Assembly: GCF_024399315.1 (NCBI RefSeq)
Contig: NZ_CP075170.1
Span: forward strand, 62,001 to 126,000
Length of the DNA: 64,000 nucleotides
Direction: 5' to 3'
Source of the DNA: Chryseobacterium sp. MA9
Lineage (GTDB): Bacteria; Bacteroidota; Bacteroidia; Flavobacteriales; Weeksellaceae
A program made the translations under genes and the position numbers. The notes beneath the pieces were generated by a model. The model ran no database searches and was not told the origin of the DNA. It saw only the letters and a list, made by a program, of their open reading frames with translations. Shown here piece after piece: positions 61,036-64,000 of the stretch. Every line of letters starts with the position of its first letter. Within the stretch, counting starts at the first letter, position 1.

Positions 61036-64000
61036 ATGAAAAGAAACGATATAAAAACAATTTTAGTAATCGGTTCAGGACCTATCATCATCGGTCAGGC
61101 AGCTGAATTTGATTACGCAGGAACGCAGGCTTGTCTGTCTCTGAAAGAAGAAGGCTACAAGGTAATTTTGATCAATTCAAATCCTGCAACAATTATGACA
61201 GATGTGGAAATCGCGGATAAGGTATATATCGAGCCGATTTCATTACAGTTTGTAAGCCACATCATCAGAAAAGAACGTCCTGATGCATTATTACCGACAC
61301 TAGGAGGCCAGACAGGTCTGAATATGGCGGTAGAATTGGAAAAATCAGGAATTCTTGAAGAATGCAAAGTGGAAGTATTGGGAACAAAGCTTTCTGCAAT
61401 CAACAGAGCGGAAGACAGAGACCTTTTCCGTGAGCTGATGAGAGAATTGAACGAGCCGGTTCCGGAATCTGATATCGTAAATACGGTAGAAGGAGCACTT
61501 GCTTTCGCAGATGAAATCGGTTATCCTGTAATTGTTCGTCCTGCCTTTACAATGGGAGGAACAGGAGGAGGTATTGCTTCCACAGAAGTTGAATTGAAAG
61601 AAATTGCCGAATTAGGATTAAAGCACAGCCCAGTTACCCAATGTTTGATTGAAAAATCAATCGCTGGTTTCAAAGAAATTGAATACGAAGTAATGCGTGA
61701 TGCAAACGACAACGCCATTGTGGTTTGTAACATGGAAAATATAGACCCGGTAGGAGTTCACACAGGAGACTCTATCGTAGTAGCACCTTCTCAGACCCTT
61801 TCAGACAGAGAGTATCAGTTATTGAGAAATGCTTCATTAAAGATCATCAGAGCTTTAGGAATTGAAGGAGGATGTAACGTACAGCTGGCTTTAGATCCGC
61901 ATTCATTTGAATATTATATCATTGAGGTAAACCCGAGAGTTTCCCGTTCATCAGCTTTAGCAAGTAAGGCAACAGGATACCCGATTGCAAAGATTGCTGC
62001 AAAGATTGCTGTAGGATTAACGCTTGATGAGATCATGAACCCGGTAACAGGAAAAACATATGCATGTTTTGAGCCGGCTCTTGACTACGTAGTAACAAAA
62101 TTCCCAAGATTCCCATTCGATAAATTTGAAACTGCAGACAGAAGACTTTCTACTCAGATGAAAGCGACAGGTGAAGTAATGGCTATCGGAAGAAACCTTG
62201 AAGAATCTTTACAGAAAGCCATCCGTTCATTAGAAACAGGAATCAAGCATTTAGGATTAAAAACAAAACAGGCTGAGGCACTTACTGCTGAAGAAATCGA
62301 AAGAAGAATCAGAGTATGTGATGATGAGAGATTATTCATCATCGGAGATGCTTTAAGAAGAGGATACGACTGGGAACAGATCGTAGAATGGAGCAAAATC
62401 GACAAGTTCTTTATCTGGAAACTGAAAAAGTTAGTTGATTTTGAAAAAGTAATCGCTGCCAACAAATTTGATAAAGAAACATTAATTGAAGCTAAGAAAT
62501 TAGGTTTCGCAGATATCAATATCGCAGTTCTTTGGGATGTAAAAGAACGTGAGATTTTCAACTTCAGAAAAGAAAATGGAATCATGCCGGTTTACAAAAT
62601 GGTAGACACTTGTGCGGCTGAATTTGAAAGTGAAACCCCTTATTTCTACGGAACTTACGAAGAAGAGAATGAAAGTGTTGTTTCAGACAAAGAAAAAATC
62701 ATCGTACTAGGTTCAGGACCTATCAGAATCGGACAGGGAGTTGAATTTGATTACGCAACTGTTCACTCAGTATGGGCGATCAAAGAAATGGGTTACGAAG
62801 CCATTATTATCAACAACAACCCTGAAACGGTTTCTACAGACTTCTCAATCTCTGACAAATTATACTTTGAGCCGCTTACAGAAGAAGATGTAATGAACAT
62901 CATCGAGCTTGAAAAGCCAAAAGGAGTGGTAGTACAGTTCGGAGGGCAGACTGCGATCAACCTTGCAGATAAATTAGCCTCTCATGGAGTACAGATCTTA
63001 GGAACTTCATTAGAAGATCTTGACAGAGCCGAAAACAGAGATAAATTTGAAAAAGCACTTCAGGAACTTGGAATTCCTCAACCAAAAGGAAGAACTTCAA
63101 CTTCGAAAGAAGAAGCTATAGAAATTGCTAACGAGATCGGTTACCCGGTATTAGTACGTCCAAGCTACGTTCTTGGAGGTAGAGCGATGGAAATTGTATA
63201 TGCAGAAGCAGAATTGGCTCACTACATGGAAAATGCAGTTGAAGCAAGCCCGGAACACCCTGTATTGGTAGACAAGTACATGGTAGGAAAGGAGATTGAA
63301 GTAGATGCCATCTGTGACGGTGAAACTGTAGTGATTCCTGGAATTATGGAACACATCGAAAGAGCAGGAGTTCACTCCGGAGACTCTATCGCAGTGTATC
63401 CGCCGCAAAATATCTCCCAAAGCGAAATTGATACTTTGGTAGACTATACACAAAGACTGGCAAAAGGATTGAAGGTTATCGGATTAATGAACATCCAGTA
63501 CGTTCTTTTCGAAGGAAATGTATACGTAATCGAAGTAAACCCTCGTTCTTCAAGAACAGTTCCTTTCTTATCCAAAATCACAGAAGTTCCAATGGCTAAC
63601 CTTGCAACAAAGGCAATCCTGGGACAGAAACTGAAAGATTTAGGATACAAAAACGGATTGGTACCAAACAAAGAAGGAGTATTTGTAAAAGTACCGGTAT
63701 TCTCTTTCTCTAAACTAACGAAAGTTGATATCTCTTTAGGCCCTGAAATGAAGTCTACAGGAGAAGTTATGGGGAAAGATACGACCCTTGAAAAAGCGCT
63801 TTATAAAGGATTGGTTGCAGCAGGAAGAAAAGTTCCTATGCACGGATCTATCCTTTTTACAGTAGCAGATAAGCACAAAGAAGAAGCAGCAGCGCTTGCA
63901 GCAAGATTCCATGAAGTAGGATTCAGAATCTGGGCTACGGAAGGTACAGCGAAATTCTTCGGAGAAAAAGGAATTCCTTGCAAAATAGGATACAAAATAG
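61036..64000 (+). CDS. carB: Carbamoyl-phosphate synthase large subunit, 3'-truncated by the window edge
   Basis: The first 988 of about 1,070 residues are visible and in frame to the last base. The protein starts [20 protein letters not shown], with duplicated ATP-grasp halves. The first half has [14 protein letters not shown] and [20 protein letters not shown]; the second starts near residue 555 ([19 protein letters not shown]) and has [12 protein letters not shown] and [17 protein letters not shown]. The allosteric MGS domain begins near residue 935. It joins ammonia, bicarbonate and two ATP. The missing end is an artefact of the window. Confidence 0.97.
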   Translation, partial: MKRNDIKTILVIGSGPIIIGQAAEFDYAGTQACLSLKEEGYKVILINSNPATIMTDVEIADKVYIEPISLQFVSHIIRKERPDALLPTLGGQTGLNMAVELEKSGILEECKVEVLGTKLSAINRAEDRDLFRELMRELNEPVPESDIVNTVEGALAFADEIGYPVIVRPAFTMGGTGGGIASTEVELKEIAELGLKHSPVTQCLIEKSIAGFKEIEYEVMRDANDNAIVVCNMENIDPVGVHTGDSIVVAPSQTLSDREYQLLRNASLKIIRALGIEGGCNVQLALDPHSFEYYIIEVNPRVSRSSALASKATGYPIAKIAAKIAVGLTLDEIMNPVTGKTYACFEPALDYVVTKFPRFPFDKFETADRRLSTQMKATGEVMAIGRNLEESLQKAIRSLETGIKHLGLKTKQAEALTAEEIERRIRVCDDERLFIIGDALRRGYDWEQIVEWSKIDKFFIWKLKKLVDFEKVIAANKFDKETLIEAKKLGFADINIAVLWDVKEREIFNFRKENGIMPVYKMVDTCAAEFESETPYFYGTYEEENESVVSDKEKIIVLGSGPIRIGQGVEFDYATVHSVWAIKEMGYEAIIINNNPETVSTDFSISDKLYFEPLTEEDVMNIIELEKPKGVVVQFGGQTAINLADKLASHGVQILGTSLEDLDRAENRDKFEKALQELGIPQPKGRTSTSKEEAIEIANEIGYPVLVRPSYVLGGRAMEIVYAEAELAHYMENAVEASPEHPVLVDKYMVGKEIEVDAICDGETVVIPGIMEHIERAGVHSGDSIAVYPPQNISQSEIDTLVDYTQRLAKGLKVIGLMNIQYVLFEGNVYVIEVNPRSSRTVPFLSKITEVPMANLATKAILGQKLKDLGYKNGLVPNKEGVFVKVPVFSFSKLTKVDISLGPEMKSTGEVMGKDTTLEKALYKGLVAAGRKVPMHGSILFTVADKHKEEAAALAARFHEVGFRIWATEGTAKFFGEKGIPCKIGYKI

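Overview
The window is chromosomal DNA from a member of the Flavobacteriia, most likely a Chryseobacterium-type Weeksellaceae. Evidence: low GC, Bacteroidota-type promoters (TAnnTTTG -7 boxes) with little Shine-Dalgarno signal, a type IX secretion C-terminal sorting domain, a fused SecDF, Asn/Ser/Gly-rich lipoproteins, and arginine synthesis through an N-acylornithine transcarbamylase. No rRNA, tRNA, CRISPR array, prophage or complete insertion sequence was seen.

Layout. 1-3.2 kb: end of a surface-sugar cluster (DegT aminotransferase, small membrane protein, galE, cytidylyltransferase-like protein). 3.2-9.3 kb, minus strand: TonB-type outer membrane beta-barrel protein, mltG, dapF, a repeat-rich lipoprotein and pnuC. 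9.4-18.2 kb: amino-acid permease, secreted YCF48/BNR-like protein, hemN broken by a one-base frameshift, a secreted GSDH-type dehydrogenase with a T9SS tail, and secDF. 18.6-28.4 kb: secreted proteins, MFS exporter, arylamine N-acetyltransferase, unknown lipoprotein, tatA-PAP2-TPR operon, trmL, rlmH and a YihY/BrkB protein. 28.4-36.2 kb, minus strand: nhaA, rel, a small unknown protein and a large RHS-type secreted protein. 36.7-47.9 kb, minus strand: a short-chain fatty acid block with acs, prpE, a receiver-only response regulator, a symporter-histidine kinase fusion, small membrane proteins, an MHS transporter and a porin. 48.2-57.5 kb: a zinc-ribbon/HTH protein divergent from an arginine operon (GNAT, argG, argC, argD, argF', argB, argE, argH). 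57.8-64 kb: an Lrp/AsnC regulator, then pyrB, carA, a frameshifted four-helix-bundle gene and carB, which runs off the end. carAB makes carbamoyl phosphate for both PyrB and the ArgF' enzyme.

Most interesting signals. (1) A pyrBI-style leader upstream of pyrB: a good promoter, a 23-codon leader ORF, a GC-rich hairpin followed by a T-rich stretch, and an intrinsic terminator overlapping the leader stop codon. (2) Valine 90 in ArgF', the position that separates acetyl- from succinyl-ornithine transcarbamylases, which predicts a succinylated arginine pathway primed by the first-gene GNAT. (3) At least four intergenic tracts built from degenerate seven-base units. (4) Several small palindromic or inverted-repeat families, including three copies of an element of about 130 bp. 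(5) An acetate/propionate sensor kinase whose partner regulator has no output domain. (6) Two single-A homopolymer frameshifts, in hemN and the four-helix-bundle gene, that are either sequencing errors or real lesions.
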